NCBI GenBank assembly: GCA_002431845.1 | Contig: DJEH01000036.1 | Span: 1 to 11,786, forward strand | Source of the DNA: Prevotellaceae bacterium UBA5903 | GTDB lineage: Bacteria > Bacteroidota > Bacteroidia > Bacteroidales > Bacteroidaceae | Length of the DNA stretch: 11,786 nt | Direction: 5' to 3' | Part shown: piece after piece, positions 5,761-11,786 of the stretch | Layout of the letters: every line of letters starts with the position of its first letter | Position numbering within the stretch: the stretch's first letter is position 1 | Notes under the pieces: model-generated | Database searches by the model: none | Told to the model about the DNA's origin: nothing | Seen by the model: the letters and a program-made list of their open reading frames with translations, nothing else | Program-made: the position numbers and the translations under genes

Positions 5761-6861
5761 TTACTTATGCATTTCTACAATAGTAGTTTTGGGCAGTGTT
5801 TGATTGCGTTTTTCGGTTTCGCGCACCACGGCTTCGGCAAGATTTTTAAATGCCAAAGAGGTTATGGTGTTGTCTGCAACGGCAACGGGCTCACCCTCGT
5901 CGCCACTCTCGCATATGCTCTGTACGATAGGTATTTGTCCTAAAAGGGGCACATTCATCTCTTCAGCTAACTTTTTAACTCCCTCTTTACCAAAAATGTA
6001 GTACTTGTTCTCGGGCAATTCGGCTGGAGTAAACCACGCCATGTTTTCAACCAAACCAAGGATGGGTACATTCACCTTGTCGTTTTCATACATATCAATA
6101 CCCTTTCGTGCGTCGGCCAATGCAACCGCTTGAGGGGTAGACACAATTACGGCGCCAGTGATGGCAAGATTTTGCAGAAGCGTAAGGTGAATATCGCTTG
6201 TTCCAGGAGGAGTGTCGAGAATAAAATAGTCTAATTCGCCCCAATCGGCATCGGCAATAAGCTGTTTTAAAGCATTAGATGCCATGCCTCCGCGCCACAA
6301 TGTAGCGGTGGTAGGATTGACAAAGAAGCCGATAGAAAGAATTTTAATGCCGTATTTAAGAGCTGGAATAAGCACTTGTCGGCCTTCTTTCATCTCGGCA
6401 AAGATGTTTTCAGCTTCCATGTGGAACATCTTAGGAACCGAAGGACCAAAGATGTCGGCATCGAGTAATCCCACTTTATAGCCGAGTTTTGCCAATGAAA
6501 CAGCAAGGTTGGCAGCCACTGTGCTTTTGCCTACACCTCCCTTGCCAGAGCTTACGGCGATGACATTCTTTACTTGTGGCAACATCTTACCAGGCTCTGG
6601 GCGCTCAGCTTGTCGGCTTTTGGTGTGTATTTCTACCTCAACAGCTTTATCAACATAAGTGTGAATGGCAGCTTCGGCAGCTTTTATAACCGATTTCATA
6701 AAGGGATCGGTGTTTTTTTCGAATATAATAGAGAACGAAACATGCATGCCATTGATGCGTAGATCGTCTTCAATCATATCGTTTTCAACAAGATTCTTAC
6801 CATTACCTGGGTAACGCACTTGTGCCAAAGCATCTGTTATGAGTTTAGGATATAATTGCAT
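5761..6861 (-). CDS. mrp: Mrp/ApbC-family P-loop ATPase (iron-sulfur carrier type) lacking CxxC
   Basis: A 366-residue protein. Residues 1-80 match the MIP18/FSCA-like (DUF59) domain common at the N-terminus of bacterial Mrp. The ATPase domain follows, with the deviant Walker A GKGGVGKST (106-114), GLLDADIFGPS (131-141), LWRGGMAS (188-195) and the Walker B-like FILDTPPGTSD (213-223). The family carries or inserts iron-sulfur clusters. In most members a CxxC pair after ENM binds a cluster at the dimer interface; here that stretch reads ENMAWFTPAELPENKYYIFG, with no cysteine, and the only Cys in the protein is Cys317. I believe this variant is common in Bacteroidales. A different cluster site, or a role in which cluster binding is not needed, is possible. 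It lies 93 bases after trmB, with an A+T-rich gap between. Confidence 0.92.
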   Translation of the reverse strand: MQLYPKLITDALAQVRYPGNGKNLVENDMIEDDLRINGMHVSFSIIFEKNTDPFMKSVIKAAEAAIHTYVDKAVEVEIHTKSRQAERPEPGKMLPQVKNVIAVSSGKGGVGKSTVAANLAVSLAKLGYKVGLLDADIFGPSVPKMFHMEAENIFAEMKEGRQVLIPALKYGIKILSIGFFVNPTTATLWRGGMASNALKQLIADADWGELDYFILDTPPGTSDIHLTLLQNLAITGAVIVSTPQAVALADARKGIDMYENDKVNVPILGLVENMAWFTPAELPENKYYIFGKEGVKKLAEEMNVPLLGQIPIVQSICESGDEGEPVAVADNTITSLAFKNLAEAVVRETEKRNQTLPKTTIVEMHK

Positions 6862-6893
6862 GGTTTTGTTTTTATATTGTGTTTCAAAACGCT

Positions 6894-6930
6894 ATGTAAT
6901 AAGCAAACAAACATTGTTTTTTTACTACAT
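6894..6930 (-). promoter_or_regulatory. Imperfect inverted repeat in the trmB-mrp gap
   Basis: On the plus strand ATGTAATAA (6894-6902) pairs with TTACTACAT (6922-6930), nine pairs with one G-U, around a 19-base loop. The 93-base gap 6862-6954 is very A+T rich. On the minus strand AATGTTTG resembles the -7 promoter box with its first base wrong, and no clear -33 box precedes it. mrp and the Smr gene could therefore have their own weak promoter, but the support is thin. Confidence 0.25.
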
Positions 6931-6954
6931 AATCGTTGTCTTTATTTTTTTTAT

Positions 6955-7731
6955 TTACTTGCTTGTGGTTAGTCCCGAACGTTTGTTGCGGTTGTAACTT
7001 CTGTAATCATCCAGTTCAATCTCAACGTTTGGTTCACAGAGTTCTCCGGTTTGTGGCAGTCTGAATTTGAGATATTTAATGGTAAGACCACGCGCAATCC
7101 ATTGTTGTTCGTAATAAGTTTGTATGCCCAAAATATCTCTTACTTCGCTATCGTTTTCGGCTTCAAGCGTGTGGTATAAGTCTGCTGTTTTAAATTCAAC
7201 AGGCAAATTGTTTTTCTCTACCATGTAGTTGGTATAAGTAAAAAGAAAGTTGCTATCAGTCTTTAAATGAACGATGCCATTGTCTTGTAGGAAACGTCTG
7301 TATCGCTCCATAAAGAAGGTCGATGTGAGGCGTTTTGTAGCTTTTTTCATTTGCGGATCAGAGAATGTAAGCCATATTTCAGCCACTTCGCCAGCACCGA
7401 AGAAATGGTCTATAAACTCAATATGAGTGCGTAGAAAAGCCACATTCTTCATGCCCTCGTTGAGCGATTGTGTGGCTCCAGTCCACATTCGCGAGCCTTT
7501 AATGTCTACTCCGATAAAGTTTTTATTCGGAAAAAGTTTCGCTAGTCCCACTGTATATTCACCGCGGCCGCATCCCAATTCAAGCACAATGGGGTTGTTA
7601 TTTTTAAAAAACATTTCGTGCCATTTGCCTTTCATTTCAAAGGGAGTAGGCGATGTAGCCACGTCTGCAGCTTGAAACACATGAGGGTATTGTTCCATGT
7701 CGGCAAACTTTGCCAGTTTATTCTTGCTCAT
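6955..7731 (-). CDS. trmB: tRNA (guanine-N7-)-methyltransferase (m7G46)
   Basis: A 258-residue SAM-dependent methyltransferase that modifies G46 in the variable loop of tRNAs. The SAM-binding motif is LELGCGRGEYTVGLA (50-64), followed by the acidic end of strand two in IGVDIKG (73-79, Asp76). The TrmB signature reads LTFSDPQMKKATKRL (121-135), corresponding to FPDPWPKKRHxKRR in E. coli; the Trp-Pro pair is replaced by Gln-Met. LKTDS (156-160) and IQTYYEQQWIARG (203-215) match the conserved C-terminal region. The start codon lies inside the end of xseB: the two reading frames overlap by 14 bases (7718-7731), which points to translational coupling. No signal peptide or membrane segment is present. 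Confidence 0.93.
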   Translation of the reverse strand: MSKNKLAKFADMEQYPHVFQAADVATSPTPFEMKGKWHEMFFKNNNPIVLELGCGRGEYTVGLAKLFPNKNFIGVDIKGSRMWTGATQSLNEGMKNVAFLRTHIEFIDHFFGAGEVAEIWLTFSDPQMKKATKRLTSTFFMERYRRFLQDNGIVHLKTDSNFLFTYTNYMVEKNNLPVEFKTADLYHTLEAENDSEVRDILGIQTYYEQQWIARGLTIKYLKFRLPQTGELCEPNVEIELDDYRSYNRNKRSGLTTSK

Positions 7732-7918
7732 TTTTGAGTAATGTCTTTACGTCGTTTTCAACTTGTTGCAGTTTGCCGTTGCAAAACTTTATGAGTTCTT
7801 GAGCCTCGGCAAGTTGCTTTGTTAATTGGTCGAGTTCGAGAGAGTTGCTCTCAAATCCTTGTACGATAGCTTCAAGACGATTGATAGCTTGCTCGTATGT
7901 GATAGTTTTTTTAGCCAT
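7718..7918 (-). CDS. xseB: Exonuclease VII small subunit
   Basis: A 66-residue, largely helical protein matching XseB over its full length: ITYEQAINRLEAIVQ (6-20), then an ELDQLTKQLAEAQELIKFC segment (28-46) and a final helix to residue 64. XseB subunits assemble along the long coiled-coil of XseA to form exonuclease VII, which degrades single-stranded DNA in both directions into oligonucleotides. The gene starts 32 bases after the xseA stop, as expected for co-expressed subunits, and its 3' end overlaps the trmB start by 14 bases. Its small size is normal for the family. Confidence 0.93.
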   Translation of the reverse strand: MAKKTITYEQAINRLEAIVQGFESNSLELDQLTKQLAEAQELIKFCNGKLQQVENDVKTLLKNEQE

Positions 7919-7950
7919 GTTTTCAAAAGGCTGTATAATTTATAGTATGC

Positions 7951-9363
7951 TTAGTTTACAGTGCTTTCAATAGAGCCATTTAAGAACGAAGTTGTCAGCA
8001 CATCTCCTTGCTTGAGCATCTTGGCATCTTTCACAACTTTACCATTGTGCAATGTGATGCTATAGCCCATAGTTAAAATACGCTTGGGGTCGGCCAATGC
8101 AACACTTTTTTCTATCATCTCATGTTGCTTATGCGCTTTAAAGAGCATATATTCAATGGCATGTTGCATGCGTGGTATGTACGCATCTACCTTGTTGTGT
8201 TCGGCAACGAGCGTATTGTTAGCGTAGACTTCAAGCTTCGAAGATAGGCGCATAACCCTTTCGTTTTGACGATTTACATATTTTGACGCCCCCATTTCAA
8301 AGCGATGTGAAAGGTTTTGAAAGGCTTGCTTGTGCTTAGTGATTTGCATATTAGTGGCATAAACAAGCTCTTTTTGCAAGGCATCAAAATGTTGCAATTC
8401 GTTTTGAAGTCGTAGCGAAAGCGCTTTAAGCAATCGTTGCTGAAGGTTTTGCAATACGGCAGTCTCGTTGTTACGGCTGTCTATTAAGAAGGCTGCAACC
8501 GCAGTAGGCGTCTTTAGTCTTGTGTGAGCAACCATATCCACAATCGTGTCGTCGCGCTCGTGCCCAATGCCAGTAAGCACTGGTAGAGGGTATTGTGCAA
8601 TGTTAGCACCAAGCAGATAGGTGTTAAACCCATTGAGGTCGGTAACGGCACCACCACCGCGTATAATTACCACCACGTCCCATTCCTCTCTGTCGTTCAT
8701 GATGGCATTAAGTGCATCGATAACGCTGTCTTCAACGTGCTCGCCTTGCATAATTGCAGCAAAGAGTTTCACCTTGAAGTGATAACCGCTCTGCTCCAAT
8801 TGGTTACAAAAGTCGCCATATCCAGCAGCCGTAGGGCTTGATATAACAGCAATGCGCTCAATGATGCGGGGCAATGGTAGCTCCTTATTAAGGTCTATCA
8901 CCCCGTCATCTTCGAGTTGCTTGATAATCTCTTTTTTCTGTTGAGCAAGGTCGCCCATTGTATAAGAGGGGTCGATGTCAATCACGTTAAGCGAGTAGCC
9001 ATAGAGTTCGTGAAAGTTCACCGTTACGCACACAAGCACTTTGATACCAGCCGATAGCAACTGCCCTGTTACGCGTGCAAAATGGTCGCTCAGAATGTTG
9101 TAGTTTTGCCGCCAGATGTTGGCTTTAGCCTTGGCTACAATAGTGCCGCTTGCCTCGTCTTTTTGCACCAATTCCATGTAGCAATGTCCATTCGATGCCA
9201 CTCTCATTTCGCTTATTTCCACCTTTAGCCAATAGCAGTCGGGCATGCTTTTTTGCAGGTAGAAATGCACCATGTTGTTTAGTTCAAAGAGCGTAACAAC
9301 AGTTCTACTTGTTGTTTCGTCAAGGTATTCATCGTGCGAGAGAGGTGCAAAAGGGTCTATCAT
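7951..9363 (-). CDS. xseA: Exonuclease VII large subunit
   Basis: A 470-residue catalytic subunit of exonuclease VII, which trims single-stranded DNA in repair. The N-terminal OB-fold (about 22-130) contains YWLKVEISEMRVASNGHCYMEL-like sequence. The catalytic core shows IAVISSPTAAGYGDF (171-185), RGGG with a following TDLNGFNT (235-248), GIGHERDDTIVD (265-276) and KTPTAVA (284-290), all conserved in the family. A long helical region (about 295-425), expected to bind XseB, follows, then a small beta-rich C-terminal domain with DPKRILTMGYSI (425-436) and LKQGDVLTTSF (450-460). It follows the S8 peptidase gene by 43 bases; that gap contains a small perfect palindrome TTTACT-A-AGTAAA (9385-9397), whose meaning is unknown. 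Length and motifs suggest an intact enzyme. Confidence 0.95.
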   Translation of the reverse strand: MIDPFAPLSHDEYLDETTSRTVVTLFELNNMVHFYLQKSMPDCYWLKVEISEMRVASNGHCYMELVQKDEASGTIVAKAKANIWRQNYNILSDHFARVTGQLLSAGIKVLVCVTVNFHELYGYSLNVIDIDPSYTMGDLAQQKKEIIKQLEDDGVIDLNKELPLPRIIERIAVISSPTAAGYGDFCNQLEQSGYHFKVKLFAAIMQGEHVEDSVIDALNAIMNDREEWDVVVIIRGGGAVTDLNGFNTYLLGANIAQYPLPVLTGIGHERDDTIVDMVAHTRLKTPTAVAAFLIDSRNNETAVLQNLQQRLLKALSLRLQNELQHFDALQKELVYATNMQITKHKQAFQNLSHRFEMGASKYVNRQNERVMRLSSKLEVYANNTLVAEHNKVDAYIPRMQHAIEYMLFKAHKQHEMIEKSVALADPKRILTMGYSITLHNGKVVKDAKMLKQGDVLTTSFLNGSIESTVN

Positions 9364-9406
9364 GTAACGAAAGTAATAAAGGGATTTACTAAGTAAAATG
9401 AAGTGC

Positions 9407-10825
9407 TTATTTCCTTAACAATTCAGCGGCTTTAACCATGTTTGGAATGCCGTAGCCGTAGATATTGTCGGGATGAGAGGCGTTGTTACCACTCTGTTGT
9501 AGCGCGTTGATAAGTTCGCTTGGGCGCTTTGTAGGAAAGGCTTGAAGCAAGCAAGCCACCGCTCCACACATGGTAGGACAAGAGAACGATGTGCCATTCA
9601 CTTCGGTTTCAGTACCATCCGTATCGTATACTGCAGACCTTCTGCCCACCGCCATTACATCGGGTTTGATACGTCCGTCGGCAGTATCACCAACCGACGA
9701 AAAGTTTGTGTTGATGCTATCTTTGCTCACTGCGCCAACCGTAATCATGTCGCAAGCATCGGCAGGAAAGCCTATTTTCTTCCATTTTTCGTCACCGCTA
9801 TTGCCCGCACTATTTAGTAGCACAATGCCACGGCTGGCACAGAGCGATGCGCTTTTGCTATTGATAGCGGTGTGTCCGTTGAGGTCGTAGTAATGGTGGT
9901 TCATCTCTTTATGGTCGAAATGATAGTAGCCAAGCGAACTTGTTACAAGGTCGCAACCTACGCTGTCGGCATATTCAAGAGCAGCGCACCAATTGTCTTC
10001 TTCAACGAGTTGTTCTGTCTCGCCATCCTCGCTTTGTAGTAGGTAATATGCAGCTTCGGGAGCCGTTCCTACCAAAAAGTTAGGTTCGTTAGCAGCCATA
10101 CACGATAGCACCATCATGCCGTGTTCTTGTTCTTCGAACACGCTTTTCTCAGGACGAACAAAGTTGCGTGTGCCCAATATGCGAGTTGCTTTAAGCCCTT
10201 TCATCAAATCTGCATTGAAGAAGCCACCATCAATTACACCTATCGTAATGCCTTGACCTTTAAAGCCTTGAGCATGCAACTTTTCAACCCCCAACATCTC
10301 AACTTGTTGTGCACCATAGCCATAGTAGTTGGCAAAGGTGGTGTCGCGCTTATTTGTTACGAGGTCAAAGCGGTCGTTGGGCTTTAGCACGGGTATGCTG
10401 TCAGGACTTTCCCATACTTTCAGCACATGGTTCACTTCGGGCAGTTGCGCAACGCGCTTTATTAGGTTGCTATCAGCGGTTTCAACCACCACAGAGTTGT
10501 TCCATTTGCTAAGGTTGTAAATGCGTAGTCCCAATTGCTCAATGTGTTTAAGATAAGAATTGCTTATGGGCAAATCATATTCATCAACACTTAACGCATA
10601 GCGTTTGCGGCGTGCGAGTGATTTTTCAGACAAAAATTTTTCTGGATGCTTCAAGCTATAGTCGTTGTTCTTCTTATCCTTCAGAGTCACTCTGTAGCGG
10701 TATGTTTTTTCACATTTTACATACGTCACGCTGTCGTCATTGTCTGTGCTTTCTTGTGCTTTTATTGCGCTTGTGCAGAGCATGCTGAATAGTAGAAGTA
10801 AGAACTTTATATATGGTTTTTGCAT
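9407..10825 (-). CDS. Exported S8 (subtilisin-like) serine peptidase
   Basis: A 472-residue protein with an N-terminal signal peptide (hydrophobic about 7-21, likely cut after AIKA at residue 23; Cys17 is not in a convincing lipobox). Residues about 40-150 form an N-terminal domain with FLSEKSLARRKRYAL (64-78) and SKWNNSVVVET (106-116), probably a propeptide or inhibitor-like domain seen in Bacteroidetes S8 peptidases. The catalytic domain (about 170-470) has the complete triad: Asp199 in GVIDGG, His235 in EHGMMV and Ser413 in NGTSFSCPTMCG, plus the oxyanion Asn342 in NSAGNSG. No C-terminal sorting domain of the type IX system is evident, so it probably works in the periplasm or at the outer membrane. 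Its substrate is unknown. It starts 17 bases after the endonuclease stop, so the two exported enzymes are likely co-transcribed. Confidence 0.92.
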   Translation of the reverse strand: MQKPYIKFLLLLFSMLCTSAIKAQESTDNDDSVTYVKCEKTYRYRVTLKDKKNNDYSLKHPEKFLSEKSLARRKRYALSVDEYDLPISNSYLKHIEQLGLRIYNLSKWNNSVVVETADSNLIKRVAQLPEVNHVLKVWESPDSIPVLKPNDRFDLVTNKRDTTFANYYGYGAQQVEMLGVEKLHAQGFKGQGITIGVIDGGFFNADLMKGLKATRILGTRNFVRPEKSVFEEQEHGMMVLSCMAANEPNFLVGTAPEAAYYLLQSEDGETEQLVEEDNWCAALEYADSVGCDLVTSSLGYYHFDHKEMNHHYYDLNGHTAINSKSASLCASRGIVLLNSAGNSGDEKWKKIGFPADACDMITVGAVSKDSINTNFSSVGDTADGRIKPDVMAVGRRSAVYDTDGTETEVNGTSFSCPTMCGAVACLLQAFPTKRPSELINALQQSGNNASHPDNIYGYGIPNMVKAAELLRK

Positions 10826-10842
10826 ACAAATTCAGTTAATGT

Positions 10843-11688
10843 TTATAATGCAGGTTTTTCAGCTTCAATTTTGTTTTCAACCTTGTCGGGTAGAGCAGAG
10901 AAAAAGTCCATCCTTGTGCGCTTTTCAAGCTCATCAACCGTTAGTTGATAATATGTCAAGGGGTGACTACCCGCCTTGTTTTCAAACACAAAAGCATAGG
11001 CTTTGGGAGTTTTGGGATAGCCTACAAGCAGCACTTTAAAGAAAGCATCGGGCACTGCCACCTTGTTACCACCAATGCGCTGCGGTGTGCGTTCTTTATA
11101 GTAGATAGGGCCAGCAGCAATGCTCACACAGCCATATTTCGTAGCCCAACTGCGCTCCAATTCCTCCAAATCTTTCCAATCACCACGATTCAAGTTGCGG
11201 TTTTGGGGGCACACGTTAGTCATATAAAACGATTCAACCATTGCTTGGTGGCTCCATTTCATATCGGCGGCAGGCGCCATGTGTCCGCGATCGTAGCCCG
11301 AGTTGGTATAGTCAGTGGGGTAGGCTTTAGCCCCTTTCACTTTGGGGTCGGGTTGGAATTTGTTGTAGCGTGCCTCCGTTCCATTTGCTTTCTTCCTTGT
11401 GAGTTGCCATGCCACCCACTGTGGTGTTTTAAAGTCTGCATCGTAGCTCACGGTGTAGCCAATATGCTTGATGATTTGTCCGCCACGCTCAATATTGTAG
11501 CGTGGAATTTCAATACCTTCGGGACACTGCCCACCAGTATCTTCGTTAGCAGCTTGGGCTATGGCGTTAGCCTGTTCTTCAACTGTAGCTTGGGTTGCTA
11601 AGGCCTCTTGTTGTTGCGACGAGCGCATTTTTGTGATGCCAGCAACCGTTATGATGGCAAGCAAAAACAGCATGGAATATTTCTTCAT
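10843..11688 (-). CDS. DNA/RNA non-specific endonuclease (NucA/EndoG family)
   Basis: A 281-residue beta-beta-alpha-metal nuclease. A hydrophobic N-terminal segment (4-19) is either a signal peptide or an uncleaved membrane anchor; no clear signal peptidase site is visible. A low-complexity Ala/Gln/Glu-rich linker (25-50) leads to the nuclease domain (about 60-265). It has the catalytic motif YDRGHMAPAAD (132-142, general base His136), TNVCPQNRNLNRGDW (157-171, magnesium ligand Asn167) and Glu175 eight residues later, spaced as in Serratia nuclease. Such enzymes degrade DNA and RNA outside the cytoplasm, for nutrition or removal of extracellular DNA. It is the first gene of the minus-strand group. 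AGGAG ends only one base before the ATG at 11688, too close for standard use; the next ATG (codon 6) has a spacing too long, so I keep the first. Confidence 0.92.
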   Translation of the reverse strand: MKKYSMLFLLAIITVAGITKMRSSQQQEALATQATVEEQANAIAQAANEDTGGQCPEGIEIPRYNIERGGQIIKHIGYTVSYDADFKTPQWVAWQLTRKKANGTEARYNKFQPDPKVKGAKAYPTDYTNSGYDRGHMAPAADMKWSHQAMVESFYMTNVCPQNRNLNRGDWKDLEELERSWATKYGCVSIAAGPIYYKERTPQRIGGNKVAVPDAFFKVLLVGYPKTPKAYAFVFENKAGSHPLTYYQLTVDELEKRTRMDFFSALPDKVENKIEAEKPAL

Positions 11689-11725
11689 ACTCCTGTGTGA
11701 TGAGTTTTAGATATTGCTTAATGTG

Positions 11726-11747
11726 TTTAAGTAGGTATTCAAAATTA
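11726..11747 (-). repeat. Right copy of the 22-base inverted repeat
   Basis: On the minus strand this reads TAATTTTGAATACC and then TACTTAAA, differing from positions 1-22 at a single base. The similarity ends with the 22nd base: the left copy continues into a hairpin, this one into CACATTAAGC. The match is far longer than a promoter box alone would explain. I found no third copy in the window. Confidence 0.75.
11740..11747 (-). promoter_or_regulatory. Possible -7 box of the endonuclease promoter
   Basis: TAATTTTG on the minus strand (11747 to 11740) is an exact match to TAnnTTTG and would start transcription near 11733, leaving a leader of about 45 bases before the endonuclease ATG. About 20 bases upstream I see only ATTAATG, not a clear TTTG or TTG, so the -33 element is weak. 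This is a plausible promoter for the whole minus-strand group. Confidence 0.45.
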
Positions 11748-11786
11748 ATTTATATAATCATGCTCTACATTAATTGATATGCCTTA

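Noticed and set aside
9385..9397. Palindrome TTTACT-A-AGTAAA between the peptidase and xseA genes as an operator
   Set aside because: It is short and made of A+T-rich bases, with no second copy nearby and no promoter next to it; it is noted in the xseA entry only.
10945..11601. Open frame of 218 codons on the plus strand opposite the endonuclease gene
   Set aside because: Although long, it has no domain I recognise and is Cys/His/Phe-rich in the manner of a reverse-complement shadow; the endonuclease frame carries the full DRGH motif.
1..11747. The whole window as a transposon bounded by 22-base terminal inverted repeats
   Set aside because: The content is core metabolism and housekeeping genes with no transposase or integrase and no target-site duplication that can be checked; the paired repeat is more likely a dispersed promoter or intergenic element.

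Overview
This window reads as a chromosome segment from a Bacteroidales bacterium, most likely Prevotella or a close relative. The signs are a promoter matching the Bacteroidetes consensus (TTTG, 19 bases, TAnnTTTG), near absence of usable Shine-Dalgarno sequences with A-rich start regions instead, a DAHP synthase carrying a C-terminal chorismate mutase, and Bacteroidetes-type protein variants. Genus is inferred from protein character only; no RNA marker gene is present. I see no tRNA, rRNA, CRISPR array, transposase or phage gene.

Left half, plus strand (1-4566): a four-gene aromatic amino acid operon preceded by a 475-base leader. The genes are prephenate dehydratase (pheA), a class I aminotransferase, a DAHP synthase-chorismate mutase fusion, and prephenate dehydrogenase (tyrA). 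Together they cover entry into the shikimate pathway and both final branches to phenylalanine and tyrosine. The leader is the most interesting part of the window. Downstream of a good promoter it encodes a short peptide containing the run FFFYGFYFYF. The end of that reading frame can pair perfectly with the 5' arm of a strong intrinsic terminator placed before pheA. This has all the parts of a ribosome-mediated transcription attenuator that senses charged tRNA-Phe and tRNA-Tyr together. A strong hairpin terminator after tyrA separates the two halves.

Right half, minus strand (11688 down to 4593): seven genes in one direction with short gaps or an overlap: a DNA/RNA non-specific endonuclease, an exported S8 (subtilisin-like) peptidase, both exonuclease VII subunits (xseA, xseB), the tRNA m7G46 methyltransferase trmB (its start overlaps the end of xseB), an Mrp/ApbC P-loop ATPase without the usual CxxC motif, and a DUF2027-Smr protein. 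They could be one long transcript or several.

The two ends of the window carry a 22-base sequence in inverted orientation, identical at 21 positions. Each copy begins with TAATTTTG, a match to the Bacteroidetes -7 box, and points inward. In the right copy this lies about 50 bases upstream of the endonuclease start codon; in the left copy it abuts a 20-bp hairpin.
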